The position numbers and the translations under genes are program-made. A model generated the notes under the pieces. That model was not told the origin of the DNA and ran no database searches. It worked only from the letters and a program-made list of their open reading frames with translations. A stretch of DNA of 64,000 nucleotides from Ceratothoa steindachneri. Taxonomy: Eukaryota; Arthropoda; Malacostraca; Isopoda; Cymothoidae. Numbering within the stretch: position 1 is the stretch's first letter; each line of letters begins with the position of its first letter. The DNA lies in the NCBI GenBank assembly GCA_963969495.1, contig OZ018333.1:85725256-85789255 (forward strand), in the 5' to 3' direction. Below are positions 1-10,999 of this stretch, one piece after another.

Positions 1-1074
1 CACATCCAGCGGGACTAAAATGTTTCGTTAACGTCAAACACATCCACTTTTGCAAGTGGGCTGTCAGATGACGAACAAGACCAGAAAGGGGGTTATAATC
101 TAAATCCGTGTCCAGAAGGTTGGCATAGGGATCCCACCAGCGAGGAAAGGCTGAAGAACGTTTGGCATTAAGAGAAAGAGAGGGATGCATTAAAAGTGTA
201 GTTTGCAGCACCAGGGTCTTCCAAGGGCCCTGGGAAGCCCCCCCCCCCACCACCACCAGGAGAAAGCCAGAGCCTCTTTGGAACCAACGCCTGAAAAAAG
301 AAGAGGTCCCAGAGAGGACAAGGAAGAGAACGAGATGAAAAGGAGGAAGGAGAAAGAGGGGTCAAGAGATCATGAATGCCATAACATTGAGACCATGAAT
401 AAAGGTAGAGGAACGAGCGGAGCCCCCTCTCCATCGACAAGGCAGGAGCACTGTCGTGGTGAGCCTCTGGAAACACTTAGCGAGGAGGGGTGGGTGCTCT
501 TGACGACACTAAATCTATTCCCCCTCACCTACCACCCCATATATGCCCTATTAAGCAAAAGGACACCGATAACTTTAATATAATACGGTTACCGAGTCAA
601 GAGGTAATCTGGATTTGATAAACTTTGTCTTCCTTAAAGCCCTAATCTGAATGGGTTTCTTAAAAGGAAATGGCGTGGGCTAGGATTGCCATTTTGAGAT
701 CAAGACGTTGACAGGAAAAGAAAATTATGCCATAATTTCTAAAGTAGATGCCGTGGAGTTTATCTATCATCAGGTTTGTTGTTTGAGAAGGGTGTTTACA
801 AAGGGATATATTTCTTCTCCTTGTATGTGGGGCACGAAGATTACCCATATCGGCTTCCAGGAGTGTCGCAAAGGGCGGATAAACCCAGATAGGGGCAGCT
901 CACTTGAGGGCTGCGCAGCAGAATTTTCGCTCCTGCCAGATATGTTGTAATGGCGGAAATCACCATTCATACCGGTTGTGGCGATGATGCGCACCAGCAC
1001 CAACTTTTGGGAAAGTGGTTTCAATGACATGCTTGTGTACCTCTTGTCATACTTTGTGTTTTAGGCTTAATATT
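1..1074. other. Unassigned sequence 3' of the zinc-finger gene
   Basis: I recognise no gene here. The open frames are short, have no domain motifs, and one holds a C-run (about 241-249) that encodes only proline. The stretch between 600 and 1030 has several partly open frames on both strands that could be old retroelement, but I could not match it to any other repeat in the window. Confidence 0.4.
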
Positions 1075-1080
1075 TTTATT
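1075..1080 (-). terminator. Candidate polyadenylation signal AATAAA
   Basis: Reading the minus strand, AATAAA lies about 280 nt downstream of the zinc-finger stop codon at 1360-1362. Distance and orientation fit the end of that transcript. It is a six-base match in AT-rich DNA, so chance occurrence is possible. Confidence 0.4.
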
Positions 1081-1359
1081 CCAAGTTTTTAGAGCTCTCG
1101 TACTGTCCTCTTTGGTCAACTCTGCGGTTTCTTTTCAAAATAACAAAGACATTTCCTTGTTTTTCGCCCGCCTGCCCTCCTCCCGGAGAATGCGACCAAC
1201 ACCAAAAAGTCAAATAAAATACGAGTAGGGCAGCATCCTTATGCTTGCGGGGCACCTAACGCTCGATTGACCAATACGGAAGTGCTTGATGAATTCACCC
1301 ACGGTGCAATAGTTCAGGAGACACTTATAGCGAATTAACATTTTGCTTCTCTTTAAGGT

Positions 1360-2169
1360 TTATTTATCACCAGTGTGGGTTCTTAAATGTGCCACAAGTG
1401 TGTCCTTTCTATGACCCTGATAAGAACAAAGGCTGCATTTAAAAGGCTTCTCACCTGTGTGAGTATATAAATGGTTTTTAAGATGATCTTTCTTTGCCGC
1501 CTGATAGGAACAAAGGCTGCATTTAAAAGGCTTTTCACTTGTGTGAGTATAGAAGTGGTTTTTAAGAGAACCTTTCTTTGCCGCCTGATAAGGGCAAACG
1601 CTGCATTTGAATGGCTTCTCTCCCGTATGAGTCCTGGTATGTATTCTAACATCTCCTTTATTTGCAGCCTGATAAGGGCAAAGGCTGCATTTGAAAGGCT
1701 TCTCACCTGTGTGAGTATATGAATGGTTTTTAAGAATATCTTTCCTTGCAGCCTGATAAGGGCAAAGGCTGCATTTAAAAGGTTTCTCACCTGCGTGAGC
1801 ATATAAATGGTTTTTAAGATTAACTTTCGTTGCGGCCTGATAAGGGCAAATAAGGCATTTAAAAGGTTTCTCACCTGTGTGATTATATAAATGGATTTTA
1901 AGAGAACCTTTCTGTGCAGCCTGATAAGGGCAAAGGCTGCATTTAAAAGGCTTCTCTCTACTGTGAGTCCTTAAATGTCTTTTAACATTTGTTTTTGTTA
2001 CAGCTTGATAAGGGCAAAGGTTGCATCTGAATGGCTTCTCACCAGTGTGATTATATGAATCTTTCTTAGTAACTTTTATGGCAGCCTGATTAGGGCAAAG
2101 GGCTCGAGTTGATATCTTACCACTAACTTGTGGAATAACCTTTAGGTTACTAGACGAACCCAATTTCAT
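1360..2169 (-). CDS. Exon 5 (last) of a C2H2 zinc-finger gene: finger array
   Basis: This exon encodes 269 residues plus TAA. It holds eight intact C2H2 fingers (C-x2-C-x12-H-x3-H, beginning with the RCNLC unit) joined by TGEKPF-type linkers, some varied (SREKPF, AGEKPF, TSEKPF). A degenerate unit precedes them and lacks one Cys and one His. Arrays of this kind normally bind DNA in the nucleus, so a transcription factor is likely, but the target is unknown. I start the exon at 2169, not at the upstream in-frame Met at 2184, because TGTTTCCTTTTCAG immediately before 2169 is a textbook splice acceptor. The frame then continues in phase 0 from exon 4. Most fingers share the core CPYQAA, and the positions that would contact DNA vary little, which suggests recent duplication or gene conversion. 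The last finger departs from this core (SYQGHRK). Confidence 0.85.
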   Translation of the reverse strand: MKLGSSSNLKVIPQVSGKISTRALCPNQAAIKVTKKDSYNHTGEKPFRCNLCPYQAVTKTNVKRHLRTHSREKPFKCSLCPYQAAQKGSLKIHLYNHTGEKPFKCLICPYQAATKVNLKNHLYAHAGEKPFKCSLCPYQAARKDILKNHSYTHTGEKPFKCSLCPYQAANKGDVRIHTRTHTGEKPFKCSVCPYQAAKKGSLKNHFYTHTSEKPFKCSLCSYQAAKKDHLKNHLYTHTGEKPFKCSLCSYQGHRKDTLVAHLRTHTGDK

Positions 2170-2171
2170 CT

Positions 2172-2677
2172 GAAAAGGAAACAATATGTTATTTTAAAAT
2201 CTCTCTTTCATGATTTTTTCTGGTGGACAAGAGAGCGTCTCTGCAATACCGAGAACGGGTATGGACCCCACATATGCCAAATTAATTCTTTAGGATACCC
2301 ACCTCATTATGACCTCAACATGAAGTGGAATTATATCCTGAGGCATTCCGCATCAGAGACCCACAAATTTCTTACACAAAGGGATTATTGCCGAAAGAAC
2401 CAAGGGATTCCAAAATTATATAATCAGTATAAATAATAAAATTGTTAAAAGCAAAAATAAGGCGGAGATTTAAAAGAATATGTGATAATTCAAGTTAAAT
2501 AGAGCATATCCTAAGCAAAGTTAGCTCTAGTGATGACTGATACACCGCTGCTGCGCTCAAATTGCGAATAGACTTTGATCCTTCTCTGTTGGCGGTCACC
2601 ATCGAGGGTATGATCGCTGAGACATGTTTCAGAAAGAAAGAGCAGAGTAGAAGAGGGTCAACGGATCCTTTTTGAAA

Positions 2678-2741
<64 letters not shown>

Positions 2742-2884
2742 TGTTGGAGAAGAGGCCCAATAGGGTGGACATATTGATGGAAGAGAGGGCACGACACGGA
2801 CACCCAAACACGAGATATGGTCACCTATTCTGTGTCCTACAGGTTTGGCCAGAGTGTAACCTATCAGAGAGGGCTGGTAAGGAA
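2172..2884. other. Intron 4 sequence beside the finger exon
   Basis: AT-rich DNA with no gene. It includes the AT microsatellite at 2683-2738. The short frames across this tract (IYIYIY repeats) are simply the translated microsatellite. Confidence 0.5.
2683..2738. repeat. (AT)28 microsatellite
   Basis: An uninterrupted AT dinucleotide run of 56 bases in intron 4. It lies close to the decayed 3' end of old LINE copy A'. It is likely length-polymorphic. Confidence 0.95.
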
Positions 2885-3146
2885 AATGCAAAAAGATTTG
2901 GAAAAAACAACACAAGGATAAAAATGAAAATGGTTAAAGAATAATGTAAAAGGATAGAAAGAAGCATGCTCCTACGTCGGGGGGTATGCATGCCCCGTTC
3001 CCTCCAAGGAAAGGTAAAATGAGTGGAGGAGGCCAGCCTCCTACAAAAAGTCATAATTTCCATGAGTCGATGTACACGAACCCGTCCTGAGTACAATGGA
3101 CAAGCATTGGCGACCACGTTCGTCAGGGAGGGGTAACGGGCGCGGA
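2885..3146 (-). mobile_element. Family-A LINE copy A', 3' segment
   Basis: Minus strand; it matches the 3' part of family A (end of ORF2 and 3' UTR). A translated piece resembling VATACPLYSGRVR is shared with copies A, D and E. It stops abruptly at 3134-3146 (TAACGGGCGCGGA), where copy A is inserted, and resumes at 4477. The conserved 3' terminus seen in other copies is not visible. Confidence 0.6.
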
Positions 3147-4476
3147 TTTAAAAAAATAAATATTTTTTTTGTTTTAATTTTAAGAGCTCATCTGGCGACT
3201 GCCTACTTGGGCATTAGTCGCCGTTTTAAAAACTGCCTAGTAGTAGGCTACTTTAAAATAAAATGACCCCCCCCAAAAAAACAAACAAACTCCACTAAAA
3301 ATAAAAAAAAAGGAAAAAGGCAACGAACAGGAAGCAAGCTCCTGAGTCGGGAGGGGGTCCCCACGGCACCGGAACGTGCGACCTATAAAGAAAACCCCCC
3401 CCGCTTAAATAATGGGGAGAAGGCCGGCCTCCCCCCCCAAAAGTCAACAAGTCCACCAGTCAATATGCACGCACTCATCCGGAGTACAAGGGACAGGCGG
3501 TAGCGACCCCGCCCATCCCGGTACCGGGACAGGTAAAATGCGCGAAGATCACCCAGACTGGACATTCGACAAGAATGTGCCGAACAGTCTAGGGAAAGAC
3601 GCAGTCGTCACAATAGGGTGAAGGCGAGCGCTCCATCAAATAGCGATACGTCACACGAGTATGCCTGATTCGGAGACGACAGAAAGCGACATGAAGCCGT
3701 CGCAGCATTTGGGGATAGGTCCATGGGAACAGTCGCGGCGCAATGGCACACAACTTTAAGTTGCCCTGGACCGTCTACCATCTTCTTTGCCAAGCAGTAC
3801 GAAGAGCTGCCCGTATTCCTGCCGTGTAGTATGTGTGTGGAAGGGCAAAACGCTAGTCCGGCCGCCCGGTCCTTGCGGACTCTTCGGCGCGCTCATTCCA
3901 AGCAATTCCTACATGTCCAAGAACCCAGCAGAAGATAATATCGACATCCGCCAGGCTTGCCAAAACCGTGGCGTCACGGATATCGCGAACCAGAAGATGC
4001 GGAGATTCCAATGCCCCGAGAGCACTCAGTGCGCTTTGTGAGTCGCTATAGATTACAATCCGTCTCCGAACCGGACACGTCACCTAATCTCCCGTACCGA
4101 TTGGTGTATTGCCACCAACTCAGCCGTTAAAATAGACGCATCGCCCGGTAGAGCCCCGCTGACTTCAAACAGAGGGTATACGGCGTGGAAACCGACCTCC
4201 TCTTCGGACTTGGAGCAATCCGTATACACTGGCACGATTCCAACGTGACATGAGATGTGCTTCAAAAAGGCCGAACGCAATACTCCTGGCGCTGTACAAG
4301 CTTTGGGAGCAGAGGCGTGGCGACAAATAGTAAACGGTGGTGCACTCCATGGTGGCGTTCTGGGCAGAACCAGGTGCGCCACCGGCCCGAGAGCTATATC
4401 TAGCTCTCGAAGGAGTTTCCTAGCCCTAAACCCCTTTGGGTTTAGGGTATGACTTGCGTCTCTCGGCGGCATAGGC
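3147..4476 (-). mobile_element. Family-A LINE copy A, 5'-truncated, inserted in A'
   Basis: A 1330-base insertion flanked by a 13-base target-site duplication with one mismatch (TAACGGGCGCGGA at 3134-3146 and TAACGGGCACGGA at 4477-4489). The 3' end is the AT-rich tail near 3147-3180 followed by the conserved family terminus. Only the ORF2 C-terminal part is present, as expected from incomplete reverse transcription. Confidence 0.8.
3400..4463 (-). pseudogene. RNase H and C-terminal part of ORF2 (copy A)
   Basis: Broken reading frames on the minus strand give an I-type RNase H domain: VYTDCSKSEE (first acidic site) at about 4270-4300, then YSDSQSALSALGALESPH and a late WVLGHVGIAWNERAEES motif. 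A Cys-rich end follows (the HCDDC-like part is lost here). Stops and frameshifts break it into several pieces, and WNERAEES replaces the usual GNERAD. Confidence 0.75.
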
Positions 4477-6353
4477 TAACGGGCACGGAGATCACCCAGA
4501 CTGGGACATTCGATAAGAAAGTTCCGAACAGTCTGGGGAACAACGCAGTCATCACAATGTAGTGCAGGGTAACGCTCCATCATTTTATCGGTGCGTCCCG
4601 CGAATGTGTCAATTCGGAGAAAACATAAATCAACTTTAAGCCGTTGCGGAATTGAGGTGGTAGGTCCATGGGAAAAGTTGCGGCGCAATGGCACGCAATT
4701 TTAGGTTACCCTCTACCGTCTCCCATCTTTATTGCCAAGCAGCCCAGAGAGGTGCCCGTATTCGTGCCATGTGATCGGTGTGAGAATATCAAAACGCTAG
4801 CCTGGTCGCCCAGTCGTGGTGGACTCTTTGGCGGTCACAATCCCTACCTGTACAGGAACCCAGCAAAAGATAATCTTCACATCCGACAGCCTCTGCAAAA
4901 CAATGACGTCAGGGACATCGATAAACCCGGGGGATGCGGAGATTCAAATGCCCCGAGAGCACTCAGGGCGCTTTGTGAGGCGATATTAATGACAATCCGG
5001 TCTCCGAAACGGGCACGTCGCGTAATCTTCCTTACCGAGCGCTGTATTGCAACCAGCTCGCCCGTTAAGACAGAAACAGTGCCTGGCAGAGCCCCGCTGG
5101 CTTCAAGCAGAGGGACAGCTTGGAAACCGACCCCCTCTTGGGACTTGGAGCCATCCGTATACAGTGGTGCAGATCAAAGGGTGACACGAAGTGTTGTCCA
5201 TAAATGCCGAACGCAATACTCCCGGTGCTGTAGAAGCTTTGGGAGTAGAGGCGTGGCGACAAATACTCAAAGGTGGTAGCCTCTAGGATGTCGTCCTGTG
5301 CAGATCCAGAGGCGCCAACGGCTCGAGAGCTATACCTAGCTCTCGATTGAGTTTCTCGGCCCTAAACCCAAAGAGGTATGGGTATGACTGGTGTCTCTCA
5401 GCAGCATAGTCATCGTAGAGATCAGCTGCGAATGTAGTGAGATCAGTTGGCGACTGAAGGAGGCGCCGTTTCGCGCGTGCAGGCGAGTTATGAACTATAC
5501 ACGGCACGAAGCGAGTAGCATCTCCCCAGCATCGAGAAGTAGGCTCTCAATGAGGAAAGTGCGGAAGCCACCGGTCGCCAGGCGAAGGCTGGTGTGGTGG
5601 ATCGAGTCCGCCTTCAGCAATACACGCTCGGCTGCGGATGAATCAAACTCGCATCCGTAGTCCAGCTTCGAACAAACAAACAATTAATAAAAAAGTAAGG
5701 CAGTAGCCCTATAGCGCTCCAGGCGCTGAACGTCACGGAGCGAAGAATAACCATGACGAGGGTACAAGAAACCCTATAACTGAAAATATGAGCCTCCCAA
5801 CACTTTCAGGCACACCCAATTTACAAACAAGTCTGGGTCATGGTGGAGCGCGGATGGTGGCACAAGTGCAACTCCTTAGTCTTGGCTAAGGTAAACCAAA
5901 GTCTGTGCGCTACGGCATATCGAGAGACGCCGTTGAATGCCTGTTGGTGTCGATGCTGTTGATGCTCAGGGCAAGGAGTGTGACTGAGGACACTTCCCTG
6001 CGAGACACCCACTTCTTGCTCTAATGGGCCAGAGAGGAATCGACGATCTCGCAAAAATTCAGATATAAACATTGGGAGGCGTCCCCTCGAACCTATCGTG
6101 TGGAAAGTCTCCAAGATACCGTATCGCCATGCGCTATCATACGCCTTCTTCAGATCAAAATAAGAGTGGCGTAGTGCTGTCTACGAATGAGACCGCGGAG
6201 ACGGCATTTTCCAGTCGGAACAGAGAATCTGAGGTGGAGTGGAACATGCGGAAGCCGCACTGTGCAGAAGATAGATGGCATACAATGTCAAGAAAAGCTA
6301 ATCTCACATTTACCAATTTCTCCATCAACTGGCACGCGGAGAAACTTAAGAGA
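4477..6353 (-). mobile_element. Family-A LINE copy A', middle segment
   Basis: Continuation of the old copy after copy A. It runs from the Cys-rich ORF2 end through RNase H and the RT thumb to the RT palm. It stops at the AACTTAAGAGA target site (6343-6353), where copy B was inserted, and resumes at 11000. Confidence 0.75.
4490..6340 (-). pseudogene. ORF2 remnant of A': RNase H and RT without catalytic box
   Basis: The Cys-rich CDDCVVPQTVRNFLIECPSL end, a badly decayed RNase H and the RT thumb are recognisable. In the palm, EIVDSAYRWGEP-like and GVSQGSVLS text runs directly into the QQAFNGVSRYAVAHR segment. The YVDD box and about 30 residues present in copies B and D are therefore missing. 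This is a dead copy. Confidence 0.7.
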
Positions 6354-6689
6354 TTTTGTTTTTTTCAAGGGGCTATCTGGCGACTGGCGACTGCCCACTT
6401 GGGCATAAGTCGCCGCAATCACAGAGTCTAGATCTAGGCTACTTTAAAATAAAAATATGCAAACAAAACAACGATAAAAAGGGAAAATGACAACAATTAG
6501 GAAGCAAGCTCAGGCGTCGGGGGGAGGTCCCCCTCCCCCCCGGCGCAGAAGGGTGCGACCTACCAAGAAAACAACAATAACAAAAACAAAAAACTTAGTT
6601 AAATAAAAGGGAGAAGGCCGGCTTCACCTCACCAAAGTCTACCAGTCCACTAGTCAATGACCACGCACTCGTCTCGATACACTGGTTGC

Positions 6690-7684
6690 CAGGCGAAGGC
6701 GGGTGTGGTGGATCAAGTCCACATTCCGCAATAAACGCTCGGCTGCGAAGGCATAAAATTCGCATCCGTAGTAGAGCTTCGAACGAACAAAGGATCGATA
6801 AAAAAGTAAGGCAGTAGCCCTATCAGCGCCCCAAGCGCTGAAAGTCACGGAAGGGAGAATATCCATGGCACGGGTACAAGAGACCCTAAGGTATGGTGTC
6901 GGTCAAATACAAGACCAAGGAAAAGGTGCGAGTCCACAGCTTCCAGGCACACCGCCATTAAGAAACAAATCTGGGTCGGGATGGAGCCATGATCGCGGCA
7001 GAAGTGCACCACCTTAGTGTTGGCGAAAGAAAACCGAAACCTGTGCGCTTCGGCATAGCGAGAGACGCTGTTCAATGCCTGTTGGAGTCGACCCTCCAGA
7101 GATGGCATCTGGGCCGCGCCAAAAGAGATCGAAAGATCGTCCACGTAGAGCGTAGCGAGAACATCTTCCGGCAGCACCGTGCGGGACGCCCTCTTCCTGC
7201 TCCATTGGGCCGGAGAGGGTTCCCCCCATCGGTACGCAGAATCGACGATCTCACAAAAATTCAGAAATAAACGATGAGAGGCGTCCCCTCGCCGCCATCG
7301 TGTGAAGAGTCTCCATGATACCGTATCGCCCTCGGTATCATAGGTATTCTCCAAATCGTAAAACACCGTATCGTAGTGCTGTCTACGAAGGAAGGCCTCG
7401 CAGACGGCATTTTCCAGTCGGAGCAGAGCATCCGACGTGGAGTGGAACTTGCGGAAGCCACACTGTGCAGAAGACAGAAGAGCTTGGCGCACGCGCCAAG
7501 CTCCACTCGGAGGGCTCTCGGGCGGCAGCGTCCCTCCCAGAAACATATCTGAAGGGAAAGTGATCACAACTATGGAGCTCATCGACCACCCCCCAATCAA
7601 AATCAGGCTGTGCATGCGAAGAGCACAAAGATCAAGGCAAGTAAATGAAGCGAGTCTCGGGCAGTGATGCGTAAACCCATCCAC
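6690..7684 (-). pseudogene. Reverse transcriptase remnant, ORF2 of copy B
   Basis: A mostly open stretch holds AVCEAFLRRQHYDTVFYDLE (finger/palm A region), EIVDSAYRWGEPSPAQWS, the catalytic TLYVDDLSISFG box and the conserved AEAHRFRFSFANTKVVHF segment. The N-terminal fingers are missing: near 7495-7510 the sequence jumps to the linker after the endonuclease. Confidence 0.75.
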
Positions 7685-8230
7685 ATTTAGGACACCTTTT
7701 TCAAGCTCTTCGATCAGATCGGCAAGGACTTAACCCCTGGGATTTATTGAGTAATCTCCCCAGAGAGGATGCCTGCCGTTCAGATCTCCAAGCAAGAGAA
7801 ATGGCCTCGGCAACCGTGCCTCGACGCGGCGGAAGGCCCCCACGTCGAAGTCAGCTGACGGTGGAATGTACGCAGAAATGATAGTATACCTCCTATCTAG
7901 GTGAAGCTTCACAGCAACTTCCTGAAAAAGGTATCTAAAGTGAGAGGAAGAACGGAGACATCATGCCGGGTGTAAACCGCGCATCCCCCAGGCGGGCCCC
8001 CATCTCATGGTGGTGGAGTCGCAAGACCCTTATACCCCGGGAGGGCGGGCAGGGGACACAGGCCTAGCATGGTCTTCTGCAGAAAATTAGCTAACGGGGA
8101 AAGGGACTAGACGAGCCTCCACAGCTTCTCCCAGTTGGCCCCGAGTCCACGGCAATTCCATTGAAAGAGTATGCCCTCCAGGCTTAGCTCGGAGGAGACG
8201 CGGGAGCCCTCTGCGAACAGAAGAACTTCA
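7685..8230 (-). pseudogene. Endonuclease (EEP) remnant, ORF2 of copy B
   Basis: Apurinic-like endonuclease motifs are readable: FQWNCRGLGANWE at the ORF2 start (about 8160), then SAYIPPSADF and LLLGDLNGRHPLWGDY (7730-7912). Frameshifts separate them. This domain nicks target DNA in LINE integration. Confidence 0.7.
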
Positions 8231-8459
8231 CGGGAATGGCCGTACGCTTCCGGAGCCAGAACCACGGGCGCTGTTGGCGGGACAATGCGTTGAAGGCGCT
8301 GTCGCCTTCGAAGATTTATTGGGGGAGGTTGGGTTCGCCATGCGAGTCTTTTCCTCTCTCCGCCTCGAAACCTTCGGAGGCGGGGGACCCTCTTTTCAAG
8401 GATCCACCGTCTCGGAGCCACTCAGTCTAACGACTCGGTGGAGGCGCGTGACCGTTTCG

Positions 8460-10250
8460 TCTTACGGGAAACCGTCACGCTCCGGGTAGGGGGGGGGGAC
8501 CCTGGTTTTAGCCAGGGCTGGGTGTGAACCCTTTTCGCAACCAGCTTTAAAAGGGAAGCGCCGAGGGGGGGAGGAATAACCCGCAGGAGCTCCGAATAGG
8601 GGCGGAAACAACCGTGCTCGTTGGCCTGGATGGGGCAGGAGCAGAGGGTGCCTTTCTAACTTTTGAGGCATAAGACGTCCCAGGCAGAGCCGGGCGCGTC
8701 AGGACCAAGTCCTTAGCCTCGCGGAATGAGAGTCGATCCTGGGCCTGAACGGCCAGGATTTCTTTCTCAAGGATATATGCACCACATTGCTTCGAAGAAG
8801 CGGGGTGCGGCTCTCCGCAATTGACACACTTGGCCACACACGATTTGGACTTATCGTGTGCGACCTTGGAGCAAATACGCATACTTCGGGTGACCCCGAC
8901 TTTGCACGTCTACATGAGCGATTCGTATGGCCAAAGCGGTGACAGTAATAGCACCGACACGGCAGTGGCACAAATGCCTTCACGCGGTATCGGTACCAAC
9001 CGGCACGCACCGACTCAGGGAGCTTGTCACGGTTGAACGGGATGAAGAGTGTAGGGGTGGGTCTCGAGGCCCCTCCCTGTTTTCTCCTCACACGTTCGAC
9101 CTTGACCGCCCCACTATGGTCGTCCATCTCTAAGGTGATGTCCTCTATGGAGTAGTCAACGAGTTCCCTCGCATAAACTACTCCTTTCACAAAGTTCATG
9201 GTAGAGTGCGGCGTCACACTCACCGGGGTGCCATCAAGTGTCCGAAGGGCACTTATCTTGGCCTCTTCGGAGGAATCCGCCGCATTCGCCAGAAGGCTCC
9301 CGTCCGAGAAACGGGTCTCCTTCGGCTCTCTATCAATTGCACTAGCTAATGCTGTCCTATGATGGATCATGTTGCCCTTGCCCAACATGCTGCCATCAAT
9401 TGAGCGAATAACTAATAAGCGTTTTAAGCCAGCGGGCTCAAAAACGCCAGGTAACTTCTGAATGAGGGGTCCCGATGTTATCGAGGCTCCGCCCTGCGCA
9501 CTTTTCGTCTTAGGTACAGTCAGAGACTCTGCACCCGGGGAGACAGAGGGGCCAGATATGCCGATCTTGGCTTGGTCGCTTACCGAAGTGGCAGCAGACC
9601 CATCCGTCCCTGCAGCCCCAGCGGATATAGAGGAGCTTGGAGTCTTTTTAGTCTTTTTCCTATTTTTTTCTTTTTAGGAGAGGGGGCGGGGAATGAACCT
9701 GCTTCTCCCCTCCGTGGGCAGGAGCCCCCAAGCCAGATGAACCGGCCTCAGCCAGGTCCTTCTCCGAGATGGACAAGGTCCTGGCAGTCCCTGCCCTCCT
9801 TGTACTGCCTTGGAAACCCAGGCCGTTTGAGGAGGACCTTGCATAGGGTCGGATTCGGGTTCGGTGCTTGGCGCCGAGCCCAGATTCCCTCCCATGGATG
9901 GCCCTACCGTCTGAGGCTGGGTAGCCTCAAGGATCATGTCTATCTCAGGATGGGGGAAGGGCTACAGTTGGCCATCTCCCCCCAGGACATCGCAGGTCGC
10001 GTTGGCAGTCTTGTCACAAGTCATGTATGGGGAGGCACAGGCCTTGACCTCGGCAAGGTTCAATATTCTTGCCAGCAGGTCTTTCGAGGGAAGCGACCGA
10101 AGGGGCCTGGCTTCCCTCTTTCCCCTGAGGGGGTTTGCCTTACCAAGCCGCTTCACTGGGGAGCGGTCGACTATGGACTGCCTGTTGGTTTTCTTGGCAG
10201 TCCCCTTGGAAGGAAAAGGGGGGACTGAGGCTGGGAAATGCGAGGTAACC
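8460..10250 (-). pseudogene. ORF1 (gag-like) remnant of copy B
   Basis: Pieces of a nucleic-acid-binding ORF1: a Pro/Ser/Lys-rich N-terminal part (about 10250-9480), a central region (SMLGKGNMIHHRTALAS-like, then DKLPESVRAGWYRYRVKAF) and CCHC knuckles (CYYCHRFGHTNRSC; CVNCGEPHPASSKQC). Frameshifts near 8880 and 9480 interrupt it. ORF1 proteins of this class coat the LINE RNA. Confidence 0.72.
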
Positions 10251-10999
10251 GAAACCACCTCCAGAGAAGGGGGTGAGGGGGGAGTCCCCTACACCCGTAG
10301 GATTAAGAGAGGAGTAAGCCTCCACTCCGGTTAGAGAAGTTTGGAGGGTCCCCTGCGCAAGCACAGAGGGGGCAAGACTCCTTTTTTTTTCTGTGGAACT
10401 GCCCGAGGGCGGCTCCGATGATGGAACAGGGAAAATTAAGGGGAGATTTTTTTATTTCTTCATCATTGGGCATGGGGTGACCCTAAAATTTTCATGGGAT
10501 GCATACACTCATCCCTCGCAGTATCCCGCCCTGCAAGGGGTGCGTACAGGCCTGGCAGAGGCAGTTGCCGCCATTCAGGACCACCCCTCTCGCCTGGTGG
10601 CCTGGCAGTCTGTTGACATGGCGGCTTAACTTTAGGCACGGCGTAAAAAACAAAGATAGATGGTGAAGTGAGAAGGAAAGGGGGTGTGAGGAAGCTATGG
10701 GTGGGGATGAAGCAGGTTGTTAAAAACCCACCACCCCAGAGCGGAGCTCATCGGTGAGGGAACATCGTCCCCTCCCCCCTCAGCCCCGATCCGGGATGGT
10801 TGGCTGAGAAGAAGATCAGCATCTACCCTGTGAAATTAGAGGCTGACAAGAGAAAGTTGTGAGAGGTGGTATGAAAAGCGAGGAAACTGGAGGGGGGGAG
10901 GACACAAGTGTTTTGAAGGAAGGAGAAGAGGCTAAGCCGGGGTCGGACGGGGCGCTGAATCCCGTCAGCACGGCGTGCAGGATGGCAAATCGCCGCGGG

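Larger units (their letters stand above)
6354..10999 (-). mobile_element. Family-A LINE copy B, both ends present, inserted in A'
   Basis: A 4646-base insertion flanked by an imperfect 11-base duplication (AACTTAAGAGA at 6343-6353, AAGTTAAGAGG at 11000-11010). The 3' terminus is the T-rich tail and AAGGGGCTATCTGG (plus-strand reading), shared with copies D and E. The 5' end (CCCGCGGCGATTTGCCATCC on the minus strand) matches those of D and E. Internally, RNase H is deleted: the 3' UTR near 6680 jumps straight to the RT thumb. Confidence 0.8.

Noticed and set aside
203..583. 126-codon open frame on the plus strand
   Set aside because: Low-complexity His/Pro/Glu/Lys composition, no domain, a C-run inside it, and no splice or promoter signal. 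Most likely a chance frame.
1383..1874. 163-codon frame with repeated NALFALIR/NAAFALIR units
   Set aside because: It is a shifted-frame shadow of the zinc-finger array, periodic only because the fingers are periodic.
2495..2944. Several open frames rich in Ile-Tyr repeats
   Set aside because: They are translations of the (AT)28 microsatellite on both strands.
3540..5410. Tandem gene duplication of an RNase H gene
   Set aside because: A nested LINE insertion with a 13-base target duplication explains the two RNase H regions; the second copy belongs to the older element.
6989..7667. Plus-strand frames opposite the RT of copy B
   Set aside because: Antisense shadows of a LINE coding strand, open because of its GC-rich codon use. 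They have no recognisable domain and recur opposite the other copies.
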